Notes under the pieces: model-generated | Told to the model about the DNA's origin: nothing | Seen by the model: the letters and a program-made list of their open reading frames with translations, nothing else | The model's database searches: none | Assembly (NCBI RefSeq): GCF_900109575.1 | Contig: NZ_FOAF01000004.1 | Span: forward strand, 348,461-412,460 | Origin: Olivibacter domesticus | GTDB lineage: Bacteria > Bacteroidota > Bacteroidia > Sphingobacteriales > Sphingobacteriaceae | DNA: 64,000 nucleotides | Direction: 5' to 3' | Translations under genes and position numbers: made by a program | Part shown: piece after piece, positions 54,490 through 63,310 of the stretch | Numbering within the stretch: position 1 is the first letter of the stretch | Layout of the letters: each line of letters opens with the position of its first letter

Positions 54490-55536
54490 ATGAAGATAAT
54501 CATTACAGGAGGAGCCGGTTTTATAGGATCTCACGTTGTTCGTCGCTTTGTAAACACCTATCCAAACTACCAGATCATTAATTTGGATAAATTAACCTAC
54601 GCCGGAAATTTAGCCAATTTAAAGGATATTGAAAAAGCAGAAAACTATCGTTTCGTTAAAGGAGATATTACGGATGCCCCTTTTATTGATAATCTTTTTG
54701 CGCAGGAGAAACCTGACGCGGTAATACATTTAGCTGCTGAATCGCACGTAGATCGTTCTATTAGCAATCCAATTGATTTTGTATTAACCAACGTTGTAGG
54801 AACGGTAAATCTTCTGAATGCAGCACGCGAATACTGGAAAAATGACTATACAGGTAAACGCTTCTATCATGTTAGCACCGATGAAGTGTATGGTGCCTTA
54901 GGAGACACGGGTATGTTCACGGAAGAAACTAAATATGATCCGCATTCACCTTATTCTGCGTCCAAAGCGAGCTCTGATCACTTCGTACGCGCTTATCAGG
55001 ATACTTATGGGTTAAATACCGTTATATCTAATTGCTCTAACAATTATGGCTCACACCACTTTCCGGAAAAGTTAATCCCCCTTGCTATTCACAATATTAA
55101 AAATAACAAACCTGTGCCCGTGTATGGTAAAGGAGAAAATATTCGCGACTGGCTCTGGGTGGAAGATCACGCACGGGCAATAGATGTAATTTTTCACCAG
55201 GCGGAAGCGGGAGACACCTACAATATAGGAGGTCATAATGAATGGAAAAATATTGACCTCATACAGCTGCTTTGTACTATAATGGACAAGAAGCTAAACC
55301 GTCAGCCAGGTGAATCTGCCAAGTTGATCACCTTTGTGAAAGATCGAGCAGGACACGATTTGCGCTATGCCATAGACTCTACGAAGCTCCAAAAGAATCT
55401 TGACTGGGTACCTAGCCTACAATTTGAGGAGGGTTTAGAGAAAACTGTCGACTGGTATATGGCTAATGAAGAATGGTTAGAGAATGTCACTTCTGGAGCC
55501 TATCAAGAATACTATGAAAATCAATATGGGAATTAG
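54490..55536 (+). CDS. rfbB: dTDP-glucose 4,6-dehydratase
   Basis: 348 residues, extended SDR: GGAGFIGSHV, HLAAESHVDRSI, STDEVYG, catalytic SPYSASK, and RDWLWVEDHA, the standard RmlB pattern. It makes dTDP-4-keto-6-deoxyglucose, the precursor of rhamnose and other deoxysugars. No rfbA/C/D is adjacent; the rest of the pathway must lie elsewhere. Confidence 0.95.
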   Translation: MKIIITGGAGFIGSHVVRRFVNTYPNYQIINLDKLTYAGNLANLKDIEKAENYRFVKGDITDAPFIDNLFAQEKPDAVIHLAAESHVDRSISNPIDFVLTNVVGTVNLLNAAREYWKNDYTGKRFYHVSTDEVYGALGDTGMFTEETKYDPHSPYSASKASSDHFVRAYQDTYGLNTVISNCSNNYGSHHFPEKLIPLAIHNIKNNKPVPVYGKGENIRDWLWVEDHARAIDVIFHQAEAGDTYNIGGHNEWKNIDLIQLLCTIMDKKLNRQPGESAKLITFVKDRAGHDLRYAIDSTKLQKNLDWVPSLQFEEGLEKTVDWYMANEEWLENVTSGAYQEYYENQYGN

Positions 55537-55590
55537 TATTCGTTATTGCTTTTTACATACTCTTAGCTAGAGGAATAATAATTACTATTC

Positions 55591-56589
55591 ATGCCTATTA
55601 TATTATATAATCCATTTGATAAGTTTCTTTTTGACAGTAAAACCTGTTTTTTAAGTGGATTACCATTGTCTTCTATCGATGAGGAAACACATGTATTTCC
55701 TCTGTGGTTAATGAAGGAATTTGATCTCGAAGATAAGCCATTTAAGCTATTAGATGAAAGTATCTCGACCTATAAAAAACTTAAGCTGCCATGCGCGGCC
55801 TCTACAATTGGTCCCTTAGAATCTTTGGAGAATAAAATATCTTCAGCTTTTTTACAGGGATATGAGTCAGTAAAAGCACTCGATAAATTGGTGCTTTTCC
55901 AATGGATCGGAAAACTTCTCTATGGCATCGTGTTTAATGAGATTCAAATAGGAATACGCCAGCAGCTCATTAATGGAGAAGCAATAAACTTTTCCCAAGC
56001 GCTAGCAAAGAAGTTCACCAATTTGCATTACATGCTTCAGTCGATCATCCAACCCATTGAATTTGAAAACGCCATGCCTTTCAGTATTAACGTTTTTGAG
56101 GTAGATAATCCCGACAACACGTTTAGCTACAGAGACGAAATAAATACATTGGTATTTTCACTACGAATGAAAAACTTTGGTATTACGGCATGTTTACAGG
56201 ATAATGGCGCTAATGACATCTATCATGAAAAGATTCTAAAAGCAATAGCAGGGAACAAGCTCCACGCCATTCAGTTTGAAGAGTTATGTGGCCTATACTT
56301 TTATTCAGCATATTTATTTAATCGGCTTCCGGAATACACCATCCTACCCACGGATCAAGCTATATACATAGAGCCTATGTCTTTGAAAGGTATGGATGCA
56401 CGCCCTATTTTTGACACCTTTCAAGTAAAAACACTTGGTCAGGTATTAGAAAACTTTTGGAAACCGTGGGGCTTTTCCTTATTTGAAATCATCAAAAATC
56501 CAGAAAAACCGATGACTTTTTTAACAGATGACAATGGAAATTTTCGTTCTGCCGAAACGATAGCACTATTTAAAGGACCAGCGAATTAG
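55591..56589 (+). CDS. Conserved hypothetical protein with degenerate HNH-like N-terminus
   Basis: 332 residues, no signal peptide or membrane segment. The N-terminus (Cys19-F-L-S-G ... Thr33-His34-V-F-P) resembles the start of an HNH-type zinc fold in which the second Cys of a C-x2-C pair would be Ser22; this is pattern reading only. The rest is mixed alpha/beta without a motif I recognise. It follows rfbB by 54 bases and its own terminator begins inside its last codons. Function unknown. Confidence 0.8.
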   Translation: MPIILYNPFDKFLFDSKTCFLSGLPLSSIDEETHVFPLWLMKEFDLEDKPFKLLDESISTYKKLKLPCAASTIGPLESLENKISSAFLQGYESVKALDKLVLFQWIGKLLYGIVFNEIQIGIRQQLINGEAINFSQALAKKFTNLHYMLQSIIQPIEFENAMPFSINVFEVDNPDNTFSYRDEINTLVFSLRMKNFGITACLQDNGANDIYHEKILKAIAGNKLHAIQFEELCGLYFYSAYLFNRLPEYTILPTDQAIYIEPMSLKGMDARPIFDTFQVKTLGQVLENFWKPWGFSLFEIIKNPEKPMTFLTDDNGNFRSAETIALFKGPAN

Positions 56590-56606
56590 CTATTAGCTGG
56601 TCTTTT
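56572..56606 (+). terminator. Terminator overlapping the stop codon of the hypothetical gene
   Basis: GACCAGC (56576-56582) pairs with GCTGGTC (56596-56602), extended by an A/T and G-U stem to 11 bp, with T residues at 56603-56606. The left arm is coding sequence and the stop codon lies in the loop. Confidence 0.7.
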
Positions 56607-56613
56607 CATTTCG

Positions 56614-57249
56614 TTAAGCAACTAATTGTCCTACCGCATTAAAAAAATGTCCTATCACCTGCGGATACAATACAATTGTTAAAGCTACTCCTACCAAAGC
56701 CCCATAAAAATGAGCATCGTGATTAACACCATCTCTTCCACCAGCCTTCGCTGCCCATATACAATAGAATAAAAACAATGGGCCAAAAACAACTGCCGGT
56801 ATCGGAATAAAAAATACCCCTATATAAGATGTAGGTTGAAATAATATAGCACTAAACAACACCCCACATATTGCCCCTGATGCTCCTAAACTGTGATAGT
56901 TATAATTATTCTTTTGTTTAACCATTGTTCCAATATCGCTCAGGATAAGACTCATGAAATAAATTAAGGCGAACTGTACATGGCCCCAACTACTTATAGA
57001 AACAAGAATTTTCTCCAATTGGAAACCAAAAAAAGAGAAGGTGAACATATTAAAAAATAAGTGCATCCAATCTTTATGAATTAGTCCACTTGTGATTAAC
57101 GTATAGACACGTTGCCCTCTGCTCACGCTATACGGATGCAGCATAAACTTTACTAAAACATCTTGATGAGAAAATGCATAGATACTTGTAATAAGTGTAA
57201 AGATAAAAATTAAACTAGCAACGGGTGTTTCTATTATATAGCTTTCCAT
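56614..57249 (-). CDS. Rhomboid-family intramembrane serine protease
   Basis: 211 residues with six hydrophobic helices. Catalytic Ser124 (GASGAICG) and His180 (AHFYGALVG) are present, and His63/Asn67 (WMHLFFNMF) match the oxyanion-hole helix. It cleaves membrane proteins within the bilayer; substrate unknown. Convergent with the hypothetical gene; downstream of the radical SAM gene with a 45-base gap. Confidence 0.93.
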   Translation of the reverse strand: MESYIIETPVASLIFIFTLITSIYAFSHQDVLVKFMLHPYSVSRGQRVYTLITSGLIHKDWMHLFFNMFTFSFFGFQLEKILVSISSWGHVQFALIYFMSLILSDIGTMVKQKNNYNYHSLGASGAICGVLFSAILFQPTSYIGVFFIPIPAVVFGPLFLFYCIWAAKAGGRDGVNHDAHFYGALVGVALTIVLYPQVIGHFFNAVGQLVA

Positions 57250-57294
57250 AAATAAATAATGTCTGTGAAAATAACGAAAAAAGCCGTATTTATG

Positions 57295-58365
57295 CTAAAA
57301 TAGATCTAATTGTTTTCCATTCAATGGGGTAAACAGGTCTGTACGCAATGTGGTCAACTTATTCTCTCCCATAAACTTTGTTACTGCTAACTTGAACAAT
57401 TGATGAATACTTTCGGCAAGTTTTCCATCTCCCCGCATTCTTCTTCCAAACTGACTATCATTTAGCTTACCATCGTGACAGGAGGCGATTCCATGAAGCA
57501 CTTTTTCGGCCCTATCTGGATATGCTTTATGTATCCAATCCTGGAAGATTTCACTTATCGCTCCATTTAATCGTACAAGTGTGAAAGATGCCGCTTTAGC
57601 ACCGTTTTTCGCAGCTTGTTCAATTAATTTCGGCATCTCGTCACTGTTGAGACCCGGAATAATCGGTGCACACATCAGCATAACAGGCACGCCAGCGTCA
57701 CTTAATAATTTTATGACTTTTAGTCGTCCGCTTGCCGTTACCGTACGCGGTTCCATTTTTTGTCGCAATGTCTCGTCCAATGAGTTAATGGTAATCGCTA
57801 CATTAACAAGTTGTTGATCTGCTAATTCCTTTAACAGTTCTAAATCCCTTAAAATCAAATTGTTTTTACTTATGATAGAGATAGGGTGTTTATATTTTAA
57901 AAAAACTTGCAATAAAGATTGCGTTAATTTGAGTTTACGTTCTAAAGGTTGGTAGCAATCTGTATTTCCTGACAACATGATGGGAGCCGGTATATAGTTT
58001 TTATTATTGAATTCTTTCTCCAATAACTCCGCGCAATTCCTTTTAACAATAATCTTCCGTTCAAAATCAAGTCCTGCACTATACCCCCAATACTCATGAG
58101 CATTGCGAGCGTAACAGTAAATACAGCCATGTTCGCATCCTTGATAAGGATTTATAGAACGCATGAAACGTAAGTCTGGGCTATCACTTTCGCTTATAAT
58201 TTTTTTTGGATACGATTCGATTATTTGCGTAGCACTATTTTCTAAAAAAATCTCGTCTAGTCCCTCAATGTGCTCCGTGACGTACTTATTCTTGAAGAAT
58301 TTATTATGCGTATTTATTTGCGCACCTCTGCCTTTAAGGTAATCATCATTCTGCAAAGCCTCCAT
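57295..58365 (-). CDS. PA0069-family radical SAM protein
   Basis: 356 residues. Radical SAM cluster Cys77, Cys81, Cys84 (CEHGCIYCYAR), and the N-terminal KGRGAQ motif typical of the PA0069/Rv2578c group, related to spore photoproduct lyase-like enzymes. Function of the group is unsettled. A perfect 9-bp inverted repeat and an exact TATATTTG box lie directly before the ATG. Confidence 0.9.
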   Translation of the reverse strand: MEALQNDDYLKGRGAQINTHNKFFKNKYVTEHIEGLDEIFLENSATQIIESYPKKIISESDSPDLRFMRSINPYQGCEHGCIYCYARNAHEYWGYSAGLDFERKIIVKRNCAELLEKEFNNKNYIPAPIMLSGNTDCYQPLERKLKLTQSLLQVFLKYKHPISIISKNNLILRDLELLKELADQQLVNVAITINSLDETLRQKMEPRTVTASGRLKVIKLLSDAGVPVMLMCAPIIPGLNSDEMPKLIEQAAKNGAKAASFTLVRLNGAISEIFQDWIHKAYPDRAEKVLHGIASCHDGKLNDSQFGRRMRGDGKLAESIHQLFKLAVTKFMGENKLTTLRTDLFTPLNGKQLDLF

Positions 58366-58372
58366 AAAGCAA

Positions 58373-58395
58373 ATATACTAAAAATATTAGTATAT
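58373..58395. promoter_or_regulatory. Inverted repeat before the radical SAM gene
   Basis: ATATACTAA-N5-TTAGTATAT, perfect 9-bp arms, 8 bases upstream of the ATG. On the minus strand its end forms TATATTTG (TAnnTTTG), placing a start at or next to the ATG (possibly leaderless). Confidence 0.5.
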
Positions 58396-58427
58396 CAAAT
58401 TTCAATAGGCCTGATTTCAAAACAAAT

Positions 58428-58462
58428 CTGTATAAAAACTAATTTATTTAGTTTTTATACAG
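58428..58462. terminator. Perfect 15-bp inverted repeat after the LUD gene
   Basis: CTGTATAAAAACTAA and its exact complement surround TTTAT. It lies 14 bases past the LUD-gene stop and could end its transcript, though the tail after it is not a clean T run. It shares the core ACTAA-N5-TTAGT with the repeat at 58373, so it may instead be an operator. Confidence 0.5.
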
Positions 58463-58476
58463 TCGAGAAAATTAAA

Positions 58477-59133
58477 TTAGCAAGAGATTATGGTATCGTC
58501 TAATAATAACAGGTACAATTGCTTAGGTCCGTGTGCGCCAAGAACTAAGGTTTTTTCGATGTCCGCTGTACGACTTGGTCCAGTAATAGTACTTATCATG
58601 GACGGCATACTCAGCTCATATTTATTTCTTACAAGCTCAAACCCATCTTTTAGATCCATGACAATCTGAGAAGTATAAGCTATTACAACGTGTACATGTG
58701 GGTATATACTTAATCTTCTTCCAGCCATATTGCCATTACTTACCATAATGCTTCCAGTTCTAGCTATTAAAGCTTCACAAGTTGTAACCCCCACCTCGGC
58801 ATTTACAAAATCAGTATCAGATTTAAAATATGGAAATTCATAACGATCCAATATCGCTTGCACTTCTTCTTCCCATGCATAAATCTTCTTAACATCCTCC
58901 TTCTCCGTTATACCTATTAACCCTTCTGCCAACTGTATTTCATCTTCGCAAAAGATAAAGTTTCCGGCCACAGATGTAAAATGCTTAGCAAATGTAACTT
59001 CAATTGCATCCTCATCGTCTGTTTGTTTATATAAAGGGAGCTCCTCCAGATTCGGGTAGGGATTATCTCTCTTTACGAGCAACGCCTTCCTAATCTTTTT
59101 TAATAACCTTTCCTTTGCTGTGGCCTCTTGCAT
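58477..59133 (-). CDS. LUD domain protein (LutC/YkgG-like)
   Basis: 218 residues with a LUD fold: basic helical N-terminus (AKERLLKKIRKAL), central VTTCEALIARTGSIMVSN, and HVHVVIAYTSQIVMDL. LutC proteins take part in lactate oxidation with LutA and LutB, but neither is adjacent, so this stand-alone copy beside ftsH may have another role. Downstream of ftsH with a terminator between them. Confidence 0.85.
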   Translation of the reverse strand: MQEATAKERLLKKIRKALLVKRDNPYPNLEELPLYKQTDDEDAIEVTFAKHFTSVAGNFIFCEDEIQLAEGLIGITEKEDVKKIYAWEEEVQAILDRYEFPYFKSDTDFVNAEVGVTTCEALIARTGSIMVSNGNMAGRRLSIYPHVHVVIAYTSQIVMDLKDGFELVRNKYELSMPSMISTITGPSRTADIEKTLVLGAHGPKQLYLLLLDDTIISC

Positions 59134-59227
59134 ATAAGTAAATTTGATAGGCGCAATTTATGAGTTTTTTTTAATACAGTTGCTGTTAGCTTAAAAGTGA
59201 TCAGCGAAAATTAGAGATTATATAATG

Positions 59228-59254
59228 AAAAAGGCATCACTAAGAGTGATGCCT
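59228..59254 (-). terminator. Terminator after ftsH
   Basis: Perfect 10-bp stem AGGCATCACT / AGTGATGCCT with a 3-base loop, followed by five T-rich bases on the minus strand, about 50 bases after the ftsH stop. Confidence 0.85.
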
Positions 59255-59304
59255 CAATAATATTATGAAAGACTGCTGAAATTATTACTTATAAGAGCAG
59301 AAAA

Positions 59305-61428
59305 TTAGTTGCTTGTCTTCGTCTCATTATTTTCATCAGAAGCTTTATTATTTTCAAAAGTTCCTGAGTTATCACCAACACCTTCATGTAATAAACCTTC
59401 AGCGGCCTTACGCTGATCAGCAGATCCTTCGTCACCGTTTACAAATTCATCATAAGTAGTTCGGTGATCAAAGGGGCGTTTACCAAGAATTTCCTCTAAG
59501 TCTGATTGAAAGAGAATTTCTCTTTCCAAAAGCTTCTCTGCTAACGCTTTTAGTCCCGCCGAATTTTCTTTTAAAAGATTCTTTGTCTTTTCATACACAT
59601 CGCCAATTAAATTACGAACTTCATCATCAATCAGCTCCGCTGTTTTCTCCGAATAAGGTTTTTGAAACTGTGACTCTTGACTATCATTGAAAGAAATGTT
59701 GCCCACTTTGGCATTCATTCCATAAATCCCCACCATTGCATAAGCTAGTTTTGTAATTCTCTCTAGATCATTTTGCGCGCCTGTAGAAATTTTTCCAAAA
59801 GTCAAGTCTTCTGCTACCCTACCCCCCATCGTCATACACATTCCATCTATCAATTGTTCCGTTGTATATAGAAATTGTTCTTTCGGCAAATATTGAGCAT
59901 ATCCTAATGCCGCTACTCCCCTAGGAACAATAGAAACTTTTACCAAGGGATCGGCATGTTCTAAAAACCATCCAGCGATTGCATGCCCTGCTTCATGATA
60001 AGCTACAATTCTTTTTTCTTCCGGAGATATAATCTTATTTTTCTTTTCAAGCCCACCGATCACTCTATCAATAGCATCTTGAAAATCCTGCATATCCACA
60101 GATTCCTTATTCCTCCGTGCGGCTATCAGCGCTGCTTCGTTACATACATTAGCAATCTCAGCTCCAGCAAATCCTGGCGTTTGCGCAGAGAGCTTCTTTG
60201 CTTCCACGTCTGCCGACAGTTTAATTGGTTTAAGATGAACCTTGAAAATCTGCTCTCTTCCGACTAAATCGGGTTTATCAATCGAAATCTGTCTGTCGAA
60301 ACGACCAGGTCGTAATAGGGCCGAATCCAAAACGTCCGGCCTATTTGTTGCAGCGAGAATAATGATTCCCGAATCTGTTCCAAAGCCATCCATTTCCACC
60401 AATAACTGGTTGAGTGTATTTTCCCGTTCATCATTGCCTCCGACTATATTATTCTTTCCACGAGCTCTTCCTATCGCATCAATCTCGTCAATAAAAATAA
60501 TACAAGGAGCTTTATCTTTCGCTTGCTTAAATAAGTCTCTTACACGTGATGCACCAACACCTACAAACATTTCAACAAAATCAGAACCAGAAAGTGAGAA
60601 AAAGGGAACCTGTGCCTCACCTGCGACTGCTTTTGCTAATAGGGTTTTTCCTGTACCGGGTGATCCTACCAGTAATGCACCTTTCGGAATCTTTCCACCC
60701 AAGTTAGTATACTTCTTAGGATTTCTTAAAAAATCAACAATTTCCATTACTTCCTGCTTAGCCTCTTCAAGCCCTGCAACATCATTAAAAGTAATGTTGA
60801 CTTGTGATTCTTTATCAAAAAGTTGTGCCTTAGACTTTCCAATATTAAAGATTTGACCGCCTGCACCACCTGCACCGCCTCCCATTCTACGCATTATAAA
60901 TACCCAGAATAAAATAACTAAACCTAAAGGCAAAATAATAGACAATAGCCAGCCAGTCCAGGGACTGTTACGCTCTTCTAAAGTGACACTTACCTTTTCA
61001 TTCTCTGGAACTCCTTGTTGTGCGGCATTTAGCTTACGCTCCAATGCATCAAAAGATCCATCCTGAAAAAAATATTGAGGTCCAGCATTTCCACTAGTTA
61101 AATTGAGACTGTTACTTTTAGGTTTTACATCCTTATACTTTTCTTCTCCTAACCGATCTTTTTTAATATAAACCTCAACTCCTATTAACTCGTTTCGTTT
61201 GTATGCTACAATCTTTTCTACATCACCTGCTTTAAGCATGGTAGCCTCAAATTTTTGATAGGTTATTTCTTTGGCGTTTTCGCCTGTAAAGACATATTGT
61301 AAAGCGATAAAACCCAATATCATAGCGACCCAAAGCCACATAATATTGAATTTAGGAGGTTTTGGGGTTATTTTTTTCCCCGGAACTTTTTTTAATTTCC
61401 CAGGTTGATTTGACATATTTTCTTTCAT
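59305..61428 (-). CDS. ftsH: ATP-dependent zinc metalloprotease FtsH
   Basis: 707 residues. Two membrane helices (about 30-47 and 158-178) flank a periplasmic domain; AAA+ module with Walker A 255-262 (GSPGTGKT), Walker B 310-315 (IIFIDE) and SRH near 366-378; zinc site HEAGH at 478-482; acidic, Asn-rich C-terminal tail. It degrades membrane and short-lived cytoplasmic proteins. It follows rsfS by 35 bases and is probably cotranscribed. Confidence 0.97.
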   Translation of the reverse strand: MKENMSNQPGKLKKVPGKKITPKPPKFNIMWLWVAMILGFIALQYVFTGENAKEITYQKFEATMLKAGDVEKIVAYKRNELIGVEVYIKKDRLGEEKYKDVKPKSNSLNLTSGNAGPQYFFQDGSFDALERKLNAAQQGVPENEKVSVTLEERNSPWTGWLLSIILPLGLVILFWVFIMRRMGGGAGGAGGQIFNIGKSKAQLFDKESQVNITFNDVAGLEEAKQEVMEIVDFLRNPKKYTNLGGKIPKGALLVGSPGTGKTLLAKAVAGEAQVPFFSLSGSDFVEMFVGVGASRVRDLFKQAKDKAPCIIFIDEIDAIGRARGKNNIVGGNDERENTLNQLLVEMDGFGTDSGIIILAATNRPDVLDSALLRPGRFDRQISIDKPDLVGREQIFKVHLKPIKLSADVEAKKLSAQTPGFAGAEIANVCNEAALIAARRNKESVDMQDFQDAIDRVIGGLEKKNKIISPEEKRIVAYHEAGHAIAGWFLEHADPLVKVSIVPRGVAALGYAQYLPKEQFLYTTEQLIDGMCMTMGGRVAEDLTFGKISTGAQNDLERITKLAYAMVGIYGMNAKVGNISFNDSQESQFQKPYSEKTAELIDDEVRNLIGDVYEKTKNLLKENSAGLKALAEKLLEREILFQSDLEEILGKRPFDHRTTYDEFVNGDEGSADQRKAAEGLLHEGVGDNSGTFENNKASDENNETKTSN

Positions 61429-61463
61429 AAATTGTTATCCTGTTTGTTTTATTTTTTGGGCAA

Positions 61464-61838
61464 TTAAGCACTCTGAAAGTACTTAAGTTCTGCATCGCCC
61501 CACAGATCTTCAATCGCATAAAACTGCCTTTTATCCGACTTAAATACATGAACCACTACATCTATATAATCTAATAGAATCCATTCAGCATGATCAAAGC
61601 CCTCTTTACGCCAAGGATCCTGTTTTAATGTTTTATGCACTTCTTCTTCCACACTTTTGGCTATTGCCCTTACTTGAGTAGTAGACTCTGCATGACAAAT
61701 TACAAAGTAATCAGATACAGAACTATAAACATTTTGCAGGTCTAATCTAGCTATTTCGTTACCTTTTTTCTCCTGAATACCGTGTATTATAACTTCTGAG
61801 AGATAGGTAGATTCTTTAACCTTTTTACTTTTTACCAT
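61464..61838 (-). CDS. rsfS: Ribosome silencing factor
   Basis: 124 residues, the standard length, with DUF143 motifs DYFVICHAESTTQVRAIAKSVEE, GFDHAEWILLDYIDVVVHVF and YAIEDLWGDAE. It binds ribosomal protein L14 to block subunit joining in starvation. Upstream of ftsH on the same strand and divergent from birA. Confidence 0.96.
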   Translation of the reverse strand: MVKSKKVKESTYLSEVIIHGIQEKKGNEIARLDLQNVYSSVSDYFVICHAESTTQVRAIAKSVEEEVHKTLKQDPWRKEGFDHAEWILLDYIDVVVHVFKSDKRQFYAIEDLWGDAELKYFQSA

Positions 61839-61853
61839 TAAAAAATTTTAGTT

Positions 61854-62663
61854 TTGAACAGTTTTTCATTTAATGCCATAAAGACTTTGCAAAGTAACAC
61901 TTTTTTGGGACTTATTGTTGGAGAAAATATTATTACTCTTCAACGGGTAAGTTCTACAAATGATTATCTTAAATCTAATCTGTCAAATTCTACGCCATAT
62001 AGTGAAGGTACTGTAATAATGGCAGAAGATCAATATGCCGGAAAAGGACAGGCAGGAAATATTTGGCGGAGTGAAGCTGGTCAAAATTTGACTTTCAGTA
62101 TTTTATTGAACCCTCTTTTCCTGCCTCCCGCCGAGCAGTTTAAGCTGAATATAGCTGTTAGTTTAAGTATTTTAGACTTTTTAAAGCCAATAGTCGGTAA
62201 AGATCTTTTTATAAAATGGCCAAACGATATCTATATAGGTAACAAAAAAATAGGCGGAATCTTAATTGAGAATATTATTAGAGGTAAGAACTGGAAACAT
62301 GCCATAGTTGGCATAGGTTTGAATATTAATCAGACATATTTTGACCCAAATAGTGCGAGAGCAGCTTCACTTAAATCATTACTTCATAAACATTTTGATT
62401 TAAAACAGCTTCTTACCGATTGCTGCCACTGCATAAGCATAAGATACCAAGAACTTCACTCGAAAAGCTACCTAAAGCAAAAAGAAGAATATAAATCATA
62501 CCTATTCCGACTAAATCAGCGAAGCCTCTTCTCTATAAATGGCGTAACGGTTGAGGGCATGGTTATTGATGTAAACGACGAAGGAAAGTTACTCGTAAAT
62601 TTTAATGGGCATATGACTGATTTTGGAATAAAAGAAATTAGCTTTGTCATCGATAAATTGTAG
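61854..62663 (+). CDS. birA: Biotin-[acetyl-CoA carboxylase] ligase, monofunctional
   Basis: Up to 269 residues, lacking the DNA-binding N-terminal domain. Adenylation motif AGKGQAGNIW (variant of GRGRxG), lysine region IKWPNDIYIGNKKIGGILIEN, then a small C-terminal SH3-like domain. It attaches biotin to carboxylases. No ATG is available in frame near the conserved start: the options are TTG at 61854 or TTG at 61887 (LQSNTFLG, where family similarity begins). The second is slightly preferred on similarity; coordinates give the longest form. Confidence 0.9.
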   Translation: MNSFSFNAIKTLQSNTFLGLIVGENIITLQRVSSTNDYLKSNLSNSTPYSEGTVIMAEDQYAGKGQAGNIWRSEAGQNLTFSILLNPLFLPPAEQFKLNIAVSLSILDFLKPIVGKDLFIKWPNDIYIGNKKIGGILIENIIRGKNWKHAIVGIGLNINQTYFDPNSARAASLKSLLHKHFDLKQLLTDCCHCISIRYQELHSKSYLKQKEEYKSYLFRLNQRSLFSINGVTVEGMVIDVNDEGKLLVNFNGHMTDFGIKEISFVIDKL

Positions 62664-62720
62664 TATTAAACTTTTAATAGACAAAATAGTCTTATAAAAC
62701 ACGTTAAAACGATTTCACAT

Positions 62721-63170
62721 ATGAAAAAATTAAGTGCATTATTAGCATTTGTACTGCTCACCACCTTAACCACCTCAGCACAAATCAAAACTCCTGTTAA
62801 ATGGTCTTACGCCGCAAAAAAATTAAATAATAATGAGGCAATGGTGCTCATAAAAGCCACCATAGAAAAGGGGTGGCATGTATATTCACAAAACATAAAA
62901 CCCGGAGGCCCTATTCCAACAAGCTTTACTTTTGCTAAATCTGCTGATTACGCTGTTCTAGGAAAAACGAGTGAACCTAAAGGCATCAGTCATTTTGAAA
63001 AAGTATTTGATATGGATGTTGTATATTTCGAAAATGCTGTAGTATTTCAGCAAAAAATTAAATTAAATAAGGCCACAACCAACGTAAAAGGCACGGTCGA
63101 GTTTATGGTTTGTAATGACAAAGAATGTTTACCTCCCGACGAAGTAAATTTTAGCATTCCTGTTAAATAA
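62721..63170 (+). CDS. Secreted DsbD alpha-domain-like protein
   Basis: 149 residues with a signal peptide ending SAQ. The mature part resembles the N-terminal thiol-carrying domain of DsbD (GWHVYSQN, PIPTSFTF) and keeps a Cys pair, Cys131 and Cys136 (CNDKEC). In DsbD this domain passes electrons to periplasmic partners; here it is a separate protein just before a DsbD-like membrane gene, so they probably work together. Confidence 0.85.
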   Translation: MKKLSALLAFVLLTTLTTSAQIKTPVKWSYAAKKLNNNEAMVLIKATIEKGWHVYSQNIKPGGPIPTSFTFAKSADYAVLGKTSEPKGISHFEKVFDMDVVYFENAVVFQQKIKLNKATTNVKGTVEFMVCNDKECLPPDEVNFSIPVK

Positions 63171-63172
63171 TA

Positions 63173-63197
63173 AAAAAGCAGCTAATGGCTGCTTTTT
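63173..63197 (+). terminator. Terminator after the DsbD alpha-domain gene
   Basis: AAAAAGCAGC and GCTGCTTTTT pair around TAATG, directly past the stop codon; the T run follows on the plus strand. Confidence 0.85.
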
Positions 63198-63310
63198 ACA
63201 CCCTTCTCAACACCTAAACGCTGACATACTATTATTTACATTAATGCGACCATCCAAATGGGACGCTAGTCAATAATATTTGCTAATTTCACGCCTTCAA
63301 AAGAAAAATA

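Noticed and set aside
58477..59133. LUD gene as evidence for a lactate utilisation operon
   Set aside because: No lutA or lutB is adjacent; only the single domain is seen.
60242..60856. 204-codon frame antisense to ftsH
   Set aside because: Overlaps the conserved AAA+ domain coding region; Ser/Pro-rich shadow sequence.
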